This document shows, piece after piece, positions 48,640 to 57,855 of a DNA stretch of 64,000 nt. The DNA is from Maribacter sedimenticola (lineage in GTDB: Bacteria > Bacteroidota > Bacteroidia > Flavobacteriales > Flavobacteriaceae). The stretch's first letter is position 1, and the number at the start of each line of letters is the position of its first letter. The notes beneath the pieces were generated by a model. It saw nothing but the letters and a program-made list of their open reading frames with translations. It was not told the origin of the DNA and made no database searches. Both the position numbers and the translations under genes were made by a program. The stretch lies in contig NZ_FZNV01000003.1 in NCBI RefSeq assembly GCF_900188415.1, positions 496,001-560,000 of the forward strand, in the 5' to 3' direction.

Positions 48640-49233
48640 TTACTTTGAAAACTTCTGCTTATAAATCCGGTACAGCTGTAAAAGCATTACAGGTACAAAA
48701 TGGGCCAAAGCTCCGGCCATACTACCTTCTTCTCCTTGTAGCCCAAGAAGTGCCCAATGAGCGAAAGCCATAATAGCAGCCAGATACACCCATTGTTGTA
48801 ACTTTTTCCAATTGCGCCCCATTCTTTTGACTGCTGCATTGGTGCTCGTCATAGCTAAAGGAATAAACACAAAAAAGGCAATCCACCCCGTAAGTATTGA
48901 TAGCTCTATTGATTCATTTACTATTTTAGAAATTGGAAATTCCAGCACATAAAAAATGGTATGGAGTAAGGTATAGGCAAATGCCGCCACACCAAAAAAG
49001 CGTCTGTTTCTTAATAACCATTGCGCTACTTTCGTTTTAGGGAACATTAAACGTATTGGCGTTGCAATAAGACTTATAATCAACATACGAGCAGCAAATT
49101 CTCCGGTAATATGCATGATATCTTCATACTTAAATTGTCCTTTTGCGTAATCTAAGGTCATCATAACGCCCGGTATGGCCAATAGAAGCCAAAGCATATA
49201 TTTTCCTGTAAGAAGTGATTTTAAATTGTTCAT
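48640..49233 (-). CDS. MsrQ/ferric reductase-like haem membrane protein
   Basis: 197 residues with about six membrane segments. HITGEFAARMLIISLIATPIRLMFP, TLLHTIFYVLEF and FAHWALLG hold the His residues that bind haem in the MsrQ/YedZ family. It usually passes electrons to the periplasmic MsrP, but no msrP gene is adjacent. It is last of a leftward unit after vanA, vanB and an MFS gene, with a gap of 41 bases. Confidence 0.8.
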   Translation of the reverse strand: MNNLKSLLTGKYMLWLLLAIPGVMMTLDYAKGQFKYEDIMHITGEFAARMLIISLIATPIRLMFPKTKVAQWLLRNRRFFGVAAFAYTLLHTIFYVLEFPISKIVNESIELSILTGWIAFFVFIPLAMTSTNAAVKRMGRNWKKLQQWVYLAAIMAFAHWALLGLQGEEGSMAGALAHFVPVMLLQLYRIYKQKFSK

Positions 49234-49274
49234 TGTTGATCGCTTTGAGTAATATTTGTTTATGCTCTGTTTTT

Positions 49275-50573
49275 CTAAGAAATTTCCTTTGATGAAATAA
49301 AATAGGTAACCACCCCTGCCAAAAGCGCAGGAACGGCAAAAATCATAAAATTGGCGGACATCGAAAGCCCCATACCTACGAGTACACCGCCAAGTGCAGG
49401 ACCCAATACACCTCCCAGTCTACCTGCACCAATGGCCCAGCCCACACCTGTAGTTCTAAATTCCGTAGGATACATACGGGCAGCCACGGCATACAGCCCA
49501 ACAAAACCACCTTGTAGGGTAAAACCTAGTAGGCCAAAGACTAACAGTATAAAATCTGACCCCACAAATACACTGAACATTGCCATTAAAACAGCTGTTA
49601 TCCCCAAGAACAGGGCAATGGTTTTTTTAAGTCCCATTTTAGATGAAATATACCCTTGTATGACAATACCGAAAAATGCACCTACATTAAAAACCGTACC
49701 CGAGTAAATGGCCAGTTCCATAGACAAGCCCGCATTCGTAGCCAGTTTTGGAATCCAACTGATGAGAAAATACAAACATCCGAAGGCAAAAAATAAGGCT
49801 ACCCATAACTGAATGGTAGACCGTTTATATTTTTTAGAAAGCAATTGATTTACAGGAATTCCCAACGATTTAGCCGGTTTTTCTGGCAAGGTCGAAATTT
49901 CAGGTATTTTTAATTTAGCCAATATTCGGTTGACCTTTCCAAGTGCATGTTTTGGTTGCTTCTTTATATAATATTCAATGGATTCCGAAAGGAATATAAA
50001 AATTAACGGAATGGTTATGAACGAAGCAAAACCGGCAATTTTAAACATCATTTGCCACCCACTTGATGGTACTACAGCAGCAGCAACATACCCCGCTATT
50101 ATAGCTCCTACAGGGTAACCAGACAATACAAAACTCACCCAAAAGTCCTTTGATCTGTTTGGTGTGTATTCTGCCGTTAAAGATGCGGTACTGGCGAGCA
50201 TGCTACCAATGCCCAAACCACTAATAAAACGAAGAAAAATCAATTGCGGTACTGTTTCTGTGTAACCTGTTAAAAATATACTTGTACCCATTAAAAAGGC
50301 ACTTATCAAAATCATTTTTTTTCGGCCAATCTTATCCGCATATGGCGCCAGCAACAATGCCCCCAATGCCATTCCTGCAAGACCTGCACTAAATACCATA
50401 CCTAAGGCTTCTGGACCAACGGCCCAAGATTTAGCGATTGCAGGGGCACAATATGAAATGACCAGCACATCCATACCATCTAAAATGTTCATTAAAAAAC
50501 AAACGAATATGGTAGCGTATTGCAAGGTAGAGATGGCACGCTCATCTAACTGCAGTGCAATTGGTTTAGACAT
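49275..50573 (-). CDS. Aromatic acid:H+ symporter, MFS
   Basis: 432 residues, about twelve membrane segments. ILDGMDVLVISYCAPAIAKSW in TM1 contains the DGxD motif of PcaK/BenK-type aromatic acid transporters; LLAPYADKIGRKKMILIS is the TM2-3 loop. It probably imports vanillate, 4-hydroxybenzoate or similar acids. It starts 24 bases after vanB. Confidence 0.88.
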   Translation of the reverse strand: MSKPIALQLDERAISTLQYATIFVCFLMNILDGMDVLVISYCAPAIAKSWAVGPEALGMVFSAGLAGMALGALLLAPYADKIGRKKMILISAFLMGTSIFLTGYTETVPQLIFLRFISGLGIGSMLASTASLTAEYTPNRSKDFWVSFVLSGYPVGAIIAGYVAAAVVPSSGWQMMFKIAGFASFITIPLIFIFLSESIEYYIKKQPKHALGKVNRILAKLKIPEISTLPEKPAKSLGIPVNQLLSKKYKRSTIQLWVALFFAFGCLYFLISWIPKLATNAGLSMELAIYSGTVFNVGAFFGIVIQGYISSKMGLKKTIALFLGITAVLMAMFSVFVGSDFILLVFGLLGFTLQGGFVGLYAVAARMYPTEFRTTGVGWAIGAGRLGGVLGPALGGVLVGMGLSMSANFMIFAVPALLAGVVTYFISSKEIS

Positions 50574-50597
50574 TTTATTAGGTATTAGACGTTGTAA

Positions 50598-51575
50598 CTA
50601 TCCCCTATAAGCAGTGTCTATGGTAATATTACCATTGGCAACCCTGCTTACACAGGCACACATTTTTTTATTTTCACCTTTTTCTTCTTCGCTGAAAAAG
50701 AAATCGCGATGATCAATATCGCCAGAATAATCGAGAATATCTAATTGACAAAGTCCGCACTCCCCTTTTTTACAATCATACATGACATCAATTTTTGCAT
50801 CAAGCAAAGCTGACAATAAGGTTTGATTTTCATTTACCTGTACTTCTCTATTAAACCTCGGTATCTTTACAGTGTATGCCTGGGGAGCAAACAAACCCGA
50901 AGCCCCAAAAGTCTCGAACCGTAAATTTTGATTGTTGAAAGGTCCATTTTCCCATGTCTTACGAACCGCATTCATTAAGCCAATGGGTCCACATAAGTAT
51001 ACTTGCGTTTCAATATCGCAAAGATTTAAAATCTTTGACGTATCAAAAAAACCATCAATATCGCTAAAATGCACTATTAAGCGTTGCCCTAATACCTTTT
51101 GTAACGCTTCTATATAAGGCATTTCTTGGGCAGACCTGCCCAAATACAACATGCGTACATTCTTGTCAGTTTTTGCTATCAACTCTTCTGCCATGCCTAG
51201 AATGGGCGTAATTCCAATACCTCCTGCAATAAGTAGATAATTTGACGTATTAAAACCAAGTTCAAAATGATTGGTGGGTTGTGAAATGCGCAACTTGCTA
51301 CCTTCTTTTAATCCCCACATATATTTGGACCCGCCACGGCTTGCGGGCAAACGTTTTACCGCTATGGTATAGGGTTTATTTGGACCGTACCGCCCAACCA
51401 AAGAGTAACTCCTGATTTCTGGCAAGTCATTGATCAAAACAGCAATATCTAAATGTGATCCCACTGTAAAGGCCGCTGTATCACCTGCAGGGATAATTTG
51501 AATTTGCATTACATTATCCGCAACTTTTTCCATTTTACCCACCACGGCATCTTCCCAAGTATTCCTATATCTCAT
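50598..51575 (-). CDS. vanB: Vanillate demethylase-type reductase (PDR family)
   Basis: 325 residues. FMN/flavin domain (RSYSLVGRYGPNKPY), NAD-binding domain (YLLIAGGIGITPILGMAE; CGPIGLMNAV) and a C-terminal plant-type 2Fe-2S ferredoxin domain with CKKGECGLC and a later Cys in KKMCACVSR. It passes electrons from NADH to the Rieske oxygenase VanA. Its ATG overlaps the vanA stop (TAATG). Confidence 0.9.
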   Translation of the reverse strand: MRYRNTWEDAVVGKMEKVADNVMQIQIIPAGDTAAFTVGSHLDIAVLINDLPEIRSYSLVGRYGPNKPYTIAVKRLPASRGGSKYMWGLKEGSKLRISQPTNHFELGFNTSNYLLIAGGIGITPILGMAEELIAKTDKNVRMLYLGRSAQEMPYIEALQKVLGQRLIVHFSDIDGFFDTSKILNLCDIETQVYLCGPIGLMNAVRKTWENGPFNNQNLRFETFGASGLFAPQAYTVKIPRFNREVQVNENQTLLSALLDAKIDVMYDCKKGECGLCQLDILDYSGDIDHRDFFFSEEEKGENKKMCACVSRVANGNITIDTAYRG

Positions 51576-52636
51576 TAGTCCTTCTTTTCTTTTGCGACCA
51601 TATTATCCGTAATTCTTCTTGCCCACATGGCCCCGGCATCTATGTTCAAATTATAAAATTCACGATCCGGGTTTTCATTGATTGCCTTTTGTTGGGCCTC
51701 TAAAATATCTTCATCCTGAGAAAAAATATGGGCGACCCCATTTTTAAGTTCGGTGGTATTACTTTGGTCCTTTAGGTTATAATTTCTGCTGAACGCCCAG
51801 AAATAAAGACAGGTCTGGTTCGTAGATGGTGTTATGGTATTTAATACGTAGCCATTGACCCCTTTAGACCTATCACCTTCTTGAGCGCCCGTATTCGCTA
51901 TGGCTACGCCAACATCTATATTTACGGTACAGGGAGCTTCAAATTTTATGATCTGCCAGCGATCTACGGTACCATCATGGTCAAATACTTTGTTCAATTG
52001 CCCTTTCCAAAACGGTGGTGGCTGTATATCTTTCATCCAACGCGTAACGGTAGCCGTTTTCTCATCATAGTGCACATCAAAAGGTGCTTCTGCCACATTA
52101 CGGTCACCAATAGTTTCTGAATGTACAAAGGTTTCGTGGGTAAGGTCCATCAAATTATCAACCACCAACCTGTAATTACAGTGCACTTTGATCATTTGTC
52201 CGTCACCTGCCCAGTCCGGATCATCGTTCCAATGCATATCCGGAATTTTTGATTCATCGGCCAATGCCGGGTTGCCCATCCATACCCAAATAAAACGATA
52301 TTTCTGAATTACAGGATAGGAGCGAACACATGCCGTTGGGTTTATGGTTTCTTGCGATGGCATATACGAACAACGCCCATCACTATTATACTCAAGCCCA
52401 TGATAGCCACAAACAACCGTATCATCCCTTAAACTACCTTTGGACAAGGGCAAAAGCCTATGCCAGCAAGCATCCTCCAAAGCTATTGGCGTTCCATCTT
52501 TTTTTCGATATAACACCAAAGGCTTGTTACAAATAGTTCGAGGCAATAATTTATGCTTCAGTTCCACATCCCAAGCAACCGCATACCAAGCGTTCATGGG
52601 GAAAGATTCGTTCATGGTAAAAGTATGTGTAGACAT
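51575..52636 (-). CDS. vanA: Rieske oxygenase, vanillate O-demethylase-like
   Basis: 353 residues, typical of VanA. The Rieske 2Fe-2S site is Cys57-x-His59 (ACWHRLLPLSKG) and Cys76-x2-His79 (VVCGYHGLEY). The mononuclear iron ligands lie in DLTHETFVHSE. It removes the methyl group of vanillate to give protocatechuate and formaldehyde; protocatechuate is the substrate of the pca operon 14 kb away. A related demethylase substrate is possible. Confidence 0.88.
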   Translation of the reverse strand: MSTHTFTMNESFPMNAWYAVAWDVELKHKLLPRTICNKPLVLYRKKDGTPIALEDACWHRLLPLSKGSLRDDTVVCGYHGLEYNSDGRCSYMPSQETINPTACVRSYPVIQKYRFIWVWMGNPALADESKIPDMHWNDDPDWAGDGQMIKVHCNYRLVVDNLMDLTHETFVHSETIGDRNVAEAPFDVHYDEKTATVTRWMKDIQPPPFWKGQLNKVFDHDGTVDRWQIIKFEAPCTVNIDVGVAIANTGAQEGDRSKGVNGYVLNTITPSTNQTCLYFWAFSRNYNLKDQSNTTELKNGVAHIFSQDEDILEAQQKAINENPDREFYNLNIDAGAMWARRITDNMVAKEKKD

Positions 52637-52854
52637 GATGTTATTTTATAGGATTATCAGCTAAACCTTATGATTTAGAATACAATTTGACACATTTTTA
52701 ATAAATTTCACAATAAAGGATTGATATTGAATATATTTAGCGTACAAATGATTCAATTTTATTAATTCTTTTTATCAACTTTACAAAAGTATCCTCCAAA
52801 AAATAGGATTTATTTATAAAGCTCATACTAAAAATGTATTATCACCAATAGAAT

Positions 52855-53613
52855 ATGAAGATAATTGACTTATCCGTAACCATTTCAGACAAAGTAAAAG
52901 AGCCTTTCCCTACCGCCATTAATTATGAAGACCACAAAGAAGGGGCCAAAACCATGGGTAAGATTTTATTCGACGGTTTAGGTAATGTATTCCCGGATGG
53001 AAATGGCCCTGCCGGAGAATTTTTAACGGTAAATAGTCATGCGGGGACTCATGTTGATGCTCCCTACCATTATTACCCAACCTGTAATGGCGAACCATCA
53101 AGAACAATTGATGAAATGCCCCTGGATTGGTTTTTTAGAGATGGAGTTGTGTTGGACTTTACGGATAAGCCCGCCGGTTATATGTTTGAACCAAACGATT
53201 TAAAAGAGAAATTAGCCGCCATTAAATACACCTTAAAACCTTACGATATTGTTTTAATTCGTTGTGATGCTTCCAAACATTTACATGAAGAAGATTTTAC
53301 CAGCAGGCATGTTGGTGCTTCTGCAAAAGCAACCCATTGGCTAATAGACCAAGGTATAAAGGTTATGGGTACAGATGGATGGAGTTGGGACATTCCTCTA
53401 CACCTACAAGCTAAGGATTACAGATCTAATCCTAGACCAGGGATCATTTGGCAAGCACACTACGTGGGTATTGAAAAAGAATACTGCCAAATAGAAAAAT
53501 TGGCTAACTTGGATAAACTTCCCCCTTTTGGATTTAAAGTGGCCTGTTTTCCGGCAAAAATTGAAAAAGCCAGCGCAGGATGGACCAGAGCTGTTGCTAT
53601 TTTAGATAATTAA
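52855..53613 (+). CDS. Cyclase family protein (kynurenine formamidase-like hydrolase)
   Basis: 252 residues. NSHAGTHVDAPYHYYP holds the HxGTHxDxPxH metal-binding motif of the cyclase family; a second block, SRHVGASAKATHWLIDQGIKVMGTDGWSWD, is typical. Members hydrolyse amides, enol-lactones or related bonds with a divalent metal. It is 218 bases from the divergent vanA start, and is followed 27 bases later by an AraC gene. Confidence 0.85.
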   Translation: MKIIDLSVTISDKVKEPFPTAINYEDHKEGAKTMGKILFDGLGNVFPDGNGPAGEFLTVNSHAGTHVDAPYHYYPTCNGEPSRTIDEMPLDWFFRDGVVLDFTDKPAGYMFEPNDLKEKLAAIKYTLKPYDIVLIRCDASKHLHEEDFTSRHVGASAKATHWLIDQGIKVMGTDGWSWDIPLHLQAKDYRSNPRPGIIWQAHYVGIEKEYCQIEKLANLDKLPPFGFKVACFPAKIEKASAGWTRAVAILDN

Positions 53614-53640
53614 TCTGTAGTATTTATTTGTTTAGTATTA

Positions 53641-54546
53641 ATGGGAAACGAAAAGAACATACCAACGTTAAGTTCATATGAAATATCTAATTTTCATATG
53701 CATTCTATTGATTGGTTGCCCATAATATCCAACACAAGACATGATGATTTCCATATCAATAGGATTGATGATATAAGTGACAAGAAACGTTTTCATGTAC
53801 TACCGCATCGTAAAACTTTTCACGATTTCTTTTTTTTAACCAAAGGAACCTCTAGAAGAAGTAAGGGTTTAAATAGTTATGAAATTAAGGCTCCTGCTAT
53901 TTTCTTTTTACCCGCATACCAAATTACGGAGCATGATATGATCAGTGAAGATGCCCAAGGTTTTTACTGCCATTTTCATGAACGTATCCTTGATATATTC
54001 CCAAAAGGAATTTTGACCGAACGCTTTGTGTTTTTTCAATACCAGTCTAATCCTATCGTCCAATTAAATACAAGAACACAGGAAATTATTGCCACTATTT
54101 TAGAGCGATTATTTACTATATATAGAGGAGAGAGTTCTAGTAAAAACTTAATTTCCTTATACCTTATGACCATTTTCGAGGAACTGAAATCTGAAATGCC
54201 AGAGGTAAGAACAAAAAATAGAAAATCTAATTTTGAAATTACAAAACGGTACAAACATGCCCTTGCAAAACATATTTATGATTATCAAAATATAACCGAC
54301 TATGCAGATTTGTTGAACGTTACACCAAACTACCTTAATAAATGTGTTAAAACCGCAATTGATAAAACCGCACAGGATCTTCTTAAAGAAATGCTCATCT
54401 TAGAAGCAAAAACTTTGATCAAACATTCTGAACTTAACATCTCGGAAATCGCCGTGAAACTTTGTAATCAGACCCCAAGTAATTTTGCCCGTTTTTTTAA
54501 AAAACAAACCGGCCTTTCACCAAAAGAATACGCACAAACCAACTAG
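53641..54546 (+). CDS. AraC family transcriptional regulator
   Basis: 301 residues. The N-terminal sensor has a jelly-roll pattern (HRKTFHDFFFLTKGTSRR, PAIFFLPAYQITEHDMI); the C-terminal double helix-turn-helix covers about 200-301 (NITDYADLLNVTPNYLNKCVK; NISEIAVKLCNQTPSNFARFFKKQTGLSPKEY in pieces). It is likely to control the cyclase, vanAB and/or the TonB receptor series; position does not decide. Confidence 0.88.
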   Translation: MGNEKNIPTLSSYEISNFHMHSIDWLPIISNTRHDDFHINRIDDISDKKRFHVLPHRKTFHDFFFLTKGTSRRSKGLNSYEIKAPAIFFLPAYQITEHDMISEDAQGFYCHFHERILDIFPKGILTERFVFFQYQSNPIVQLNTRTQEIIATILERLFTIYRGESSSKNLISLYLMTIFEELKSEMPEVRTKNRKSNFEITKRYKHALAKHIYDYQNITDYADLLNVTPNYLNKCVKTAIDKTAQDLLKEMLILEAKTLIKHSELNISEIAVKLCNQTPSNFARFFKKQTGLSPKEYAQTN

Positions 54547-54836
54547 TGTATTCCATTTCAAATTACTCTGTATTCCCATTTTACATTTTGCCACTTTCCG
54601 GTATTGATTCTGCTAAATGATTTTGTAGAAAAATTATATCTAATTGGATTGTGTTTAATCAAACCCTAAATTAAAAAAACATCAAAAAGAATTGATTTTG
54701 AATAGTATAGTTCTTTTTTTGATTCACAATTACCGTTATTATATTGGAAATTTGGAGACATCATTTTTGATATATTAATAAAATTTAAATATTAAAATGA
54801 TAAATATCATTTTTTATCCAACTTAAACTAACTCAA
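54547..54836. other. AT-rich leader of the TonB receptor gene
   Basis: 290 bases. Very AT-rich near the start of the receptor, with repeated ATTAAAATGATAAATATCAT-like stretches around 54790-54815. No exact TAnnTTTG element was found. Confidence 0.4.
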
Positions 54837-57710
54837 ATGAAAAATCACGCTAGACTACTTTTAACTTGTTTAGGATTCTTATTGATTGGTTTTACCCAAG
54901 CACAAACGGGTGAAATTTCTGGTCAAGTACAGGACGAAGCTGGTGCCGTTTTACCCGGCGCCTCTGTTTTGATTGAAGGCACAAAAAATGGCACAATGAC
55001 AGATTTTGACGGAAAATTTACCCTTAGTGGTTTGGATTCTGGAGAATATCAATTAATTGTTTCCTACGTTGGATTTTCAAGACAAAAAATTACGGTATCC
55101 GTACCTCAATCCCAACCATTGTCCGTTACGTTAACCGAAGATGCCACACAATTAGATGATGTTATTGTAACCGGTGTTTTTGATTCACGTAGTCGTATGG
55201 ATGCATCTGTGGCGATTACAACTATTGGCGCCAAACAATTGGCAAGAGTTGCACCTACAAGTTCAGCGGATTTATTGAAAAATATACCGGGGGTATTTGT
55301 AAACCAAGCACGGGGAGAAATTTGGAACTCTGTTTATTCAAGAGGACTTTCGGCAAACTCAATTGATAATATTAATGGGTATAGATATGTATCCTTACAA
55401 GAGGATGGTCTACCGGTTACAAATGTGGAATTATTTCCAGATCTATTTTTGAGAGCTGATGCCATGACGGCAAGAGTAGAAGCCGTTAGAGGTGGTACCG
55501 CATCTATTTTGGGCGCAAATGCTCCAGGTGGTATTTTTAATTACGTATCCAAAACAGGAGGTAATGAATTTGCTGGTGAAGTACGTGCTAAGTATGGTCT
55601 TGAAGGCAATGGAAAAAACCCATATTATAGGGCTGACTTTAATATTGGCGGACCAATGAGTAATGGTTGGACTTATAATGTTGGAGGTTTCTTCCGCCAG
55701 TCGGACGGTGCAAGAGATCGTGGATATCCTGTAAACAAAGGTGGTCAGTTAAGAGCTAACTTGATAAAAAAATATAAAACAGGATTCTTTCAATTGAACT
55801 TAAAATATCTAAATGATAAGAATGATAGAATGGCGTTTATACCATCTACCAATTGGGAAGACCCGCAAATTGCAGATGGCTTTTCTAAATACGATTCTTA
55901 TGCTTTATATGACTTTTCAATGGAAGTGCCTTTTAATGAGACGGGTTCAAGAACCATTAATTCTACGGATTTATTACACAACATAGACCGTTCTGTTGGT
56001 TTTAATTGGAAACAGGATCTGGGCAATGGTTTTTCTTTAAAGAACGATTTTAAATATTCAAGAAAAGATGATGAAAGAAACGCTACAGCAGTGGTTACGC
56101 CAATAAGCACTACCAGTTTTCTCTTTTATGCGATACCTGGTTTGTTCGCAGGTCCAAATCCTGCCAGAACAGGAACATATCGTTTTGCAGATCCAAGAAC
56201 AGGACAGGAATTTGGTACTGTTAATTTAGCGCCGAATGTAGGTCCAAATGCCGTCCCAGGACCTCCAGCAATTCTTACGCCAGGACCTAACAATAATTTT
56301 CCAGGATCTAACATTCAACCAAATTCACTGTTGTTCATGCCATTGTTCTATCAAGATATTGACAGAAATGAAATTGCCAATCAATTGGTGTTTACTAAAA
56401 AAACAGAGAAAAGTAGTTTTAATTTAGGTAGTTTTTATAGCCGCTCTAAATTAGATATTACCAACTGGAGCAAAGGTATGGGTCTAAGTGGTGGTCTAAT
56501 TCAAAACCAACCGGTTCCTGCACAAATTACATTAGATGCGGACAATGGTCAAACGTATGAGGTTACTAGTCCAGAAGGCTTTATGAATGTTGGGTGGACA
56601 GGTTCTGATGATGGCCAAACCACACAGGGTATTTTTGCGCTTTTCTTTGGTCATAATTGGAAGATTACGGAAAAACTTACATTGGATTATGGTATGCGAT
56701 ATGAAGATGTAACCTCTGAAGGTTTTAATTCTATCGGTGTTCCAAATCCACGACAAAATGATCCATCTTTTGGTGGGCTTGATGGAAATCCGCTTACGCT
56801 TTGGGACAATGGTGGTGGTACCGCAGGTGCCCCCGTTAATTACGATTATAAATTAAATAGCTTTTCTTACACCGCAGGTCTTAACTATAAATTCAGTGAC
56901 CAGCAAGCAATTTATGCCAGATATGCTCGCGGCAACAAAGCACCGTCAACTTTCTTCTACCTTGATTTAAATGACGATGCATTGGTAGAAAATACACCAG
57001 CATTATTGGAAGAAATAACTCAAGTTGAAATAGGCTATAAAGTAAATACCGAGAAACTACAATTGGTAGCAACACCTTTTTACAGCAATCTTAATAATGT
57101 GCCTAATATTCAAACCTTTTCAAACGAAGATGGTACTAGATATTCACCTCCTTTTCAATTTGCCGAGTATACAACTCTTGGATTTGAGTTAGAAACAACC
57201 ATTAATTTAACCGATAAATGGATGGTAAGAAGTAATGCGGTAATTCAATATGCTAAAGCCGACAAATACACGACTTGGGATGAAGGAAGAGATGGGCCGG
57301 CAGACGATACCATTATTGACTACTCGGGCAATGAAGCAGATAACAGTGCAAACGTAATATTCAATATTAACCCAATTTACAACGGTGAAAAATTCTATGG
57401 CTCTTTAAACTATAGTTATATGGGAGCAAGACAGGCCAACGTACCCAATTCATTTCTATTACCAGCATTCGGTAGTGTAGATTTAGCCTTCGGTTACGAT
57501 TTTTCCAAAAAATTCGGTTTGCAATTGAACATTAACAACGTTTTGGATAAGTACGGAATTTTAGGATGGCAAGGACCTGGAGGTTTCCCTGCCGCACTAA
57601 ACAGAGATGGTTTTCCACCAGATTTTATCGCCAATAATCCTAATGCTATTTTTTCGACCCAAGGAAGCATGCCAAGAGCTTATTTCTTAACGGCCACTTA
57701 TAGATTCTAA
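54837..57710 (+). CDS. TonB-dependent receptor with carboxypeptidase-like N-domain
   Basis: 957 residues. A signal peptide ends at GFTQAQ; residues about 26-110 are a CarboxypepD_reg-like domain (GQVQDEAGAVLPGASVLIEG); a TonB box-like DDVIVTGVF follows, then the plug (about 125-235, ending in VEAVRGGTASILGANAPGG) and a beta-barrel finishing with ATYRF. It imports a ligand across the outer membrane. There is no SusD partner beside it, unlike polysaccharide loci, which favours a small ligand. A sulfatase follows. Confidence 0.93.
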   Translation: MKNHARLLLTCLGFLLIGFTQAQTGEISGQVQDEAGAVLPGASVLIEGTKNGTMTDFDGKFTLSGLDSGEYQLIVSYVGFSRQKITVSVPQSQPLSVTLTEDATQLDDVIVTGVFDSRSRMDASVAITTIGAKQLARVAPTSSADLLKNIPGVFVNQARGEIWNSVYSRGLSANSIDNINGYRYVSLQEDGLPVTNVELFPDLFLRADAMTARVEAVRGGTASILGANAPGGIFNYVSKTGGNEFAGEVRAKYGLEGNGKNPYYRADFNIGGPMSNGWTYNVGGFFRQSDGARDRGYPVNKGGQLRANLIKKYKTGFFQLNLKYLNDKNDRMAFIPSTNWEDPQIADGFSKYDSYALYDFSMEVPFNETGSRTINSTDLLHNIDRSVGFNWKQDLGNGFSLKNDFKYSRKDDERNATAVVTPISTTSFLFYAIPGLFAGPNPARTGTYRFADPRTGQEFGTVNLAPNVGPNAVPGPPAILTPGPNNNFPGSNIQPNSLLFMPLFYQDIDRNEIANQLVFTKKTEKSSFNLGSFYSRSKLDITNWSKGMGLSGGLIQNQPVPAQITLDADNGQTYEVTSPEGFMNVGWTGSDDGQTTQGIFALFFGHNWKITEKLTLDYGMRYEDVTSEGFNSIGVPNPRQNDPSFGGLDGNPLTLWDNGGGTAGAPVNYDYKLNSFSYTAGLNYKFSDQQAIYARYARGNKAPSTFFYLDLNDDALVENTPALLEEITQVEIGYKVNTEKLQLVATPFYSNLNNVPNIQTFSNEDGTRYSPPFQFAEYTTLGFELETTINLTDKWMVRSNAVIQYAKADKYTTWDEGRDGPADDTIIDYSGNEADNSANVIFNINPIYNGEKFYGSLNYSYMGARQANVPNSFLLPAFGSVDLAFGYDFSKKFGLQLNINNVLDKYGILGWQGPGGFPAALNRDGFPPDFIANNPNAIFSTQGSMPRAYFLTATYRF

Positions 57711-57744
57711 TTTTTGTTTTTGTTTATTGAATAAGTGTTTTACG

Positions 57745-57784
57745 CTAAGGATATTGAATTTCAAATTCTATATCCTTAGTTTCT
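57745..57784 (+). terminator. Long hairpin after the TonB receptor gene
   Basis: A 17-base arm at 57745-57761 pairs with 57763-57779 with one mismatch, and is followed by a short T-rich run. It probably separates or attenuates the transcript ahead of the sulfatase. Confidence 0.7.
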
Positions 57785-57855
57785 TTCAAAAGACAAACCC
57801 CATTTTATATTTTACTAACTAAAAATGAGCGCTTTATAATTTTAAAAATTGTTTT

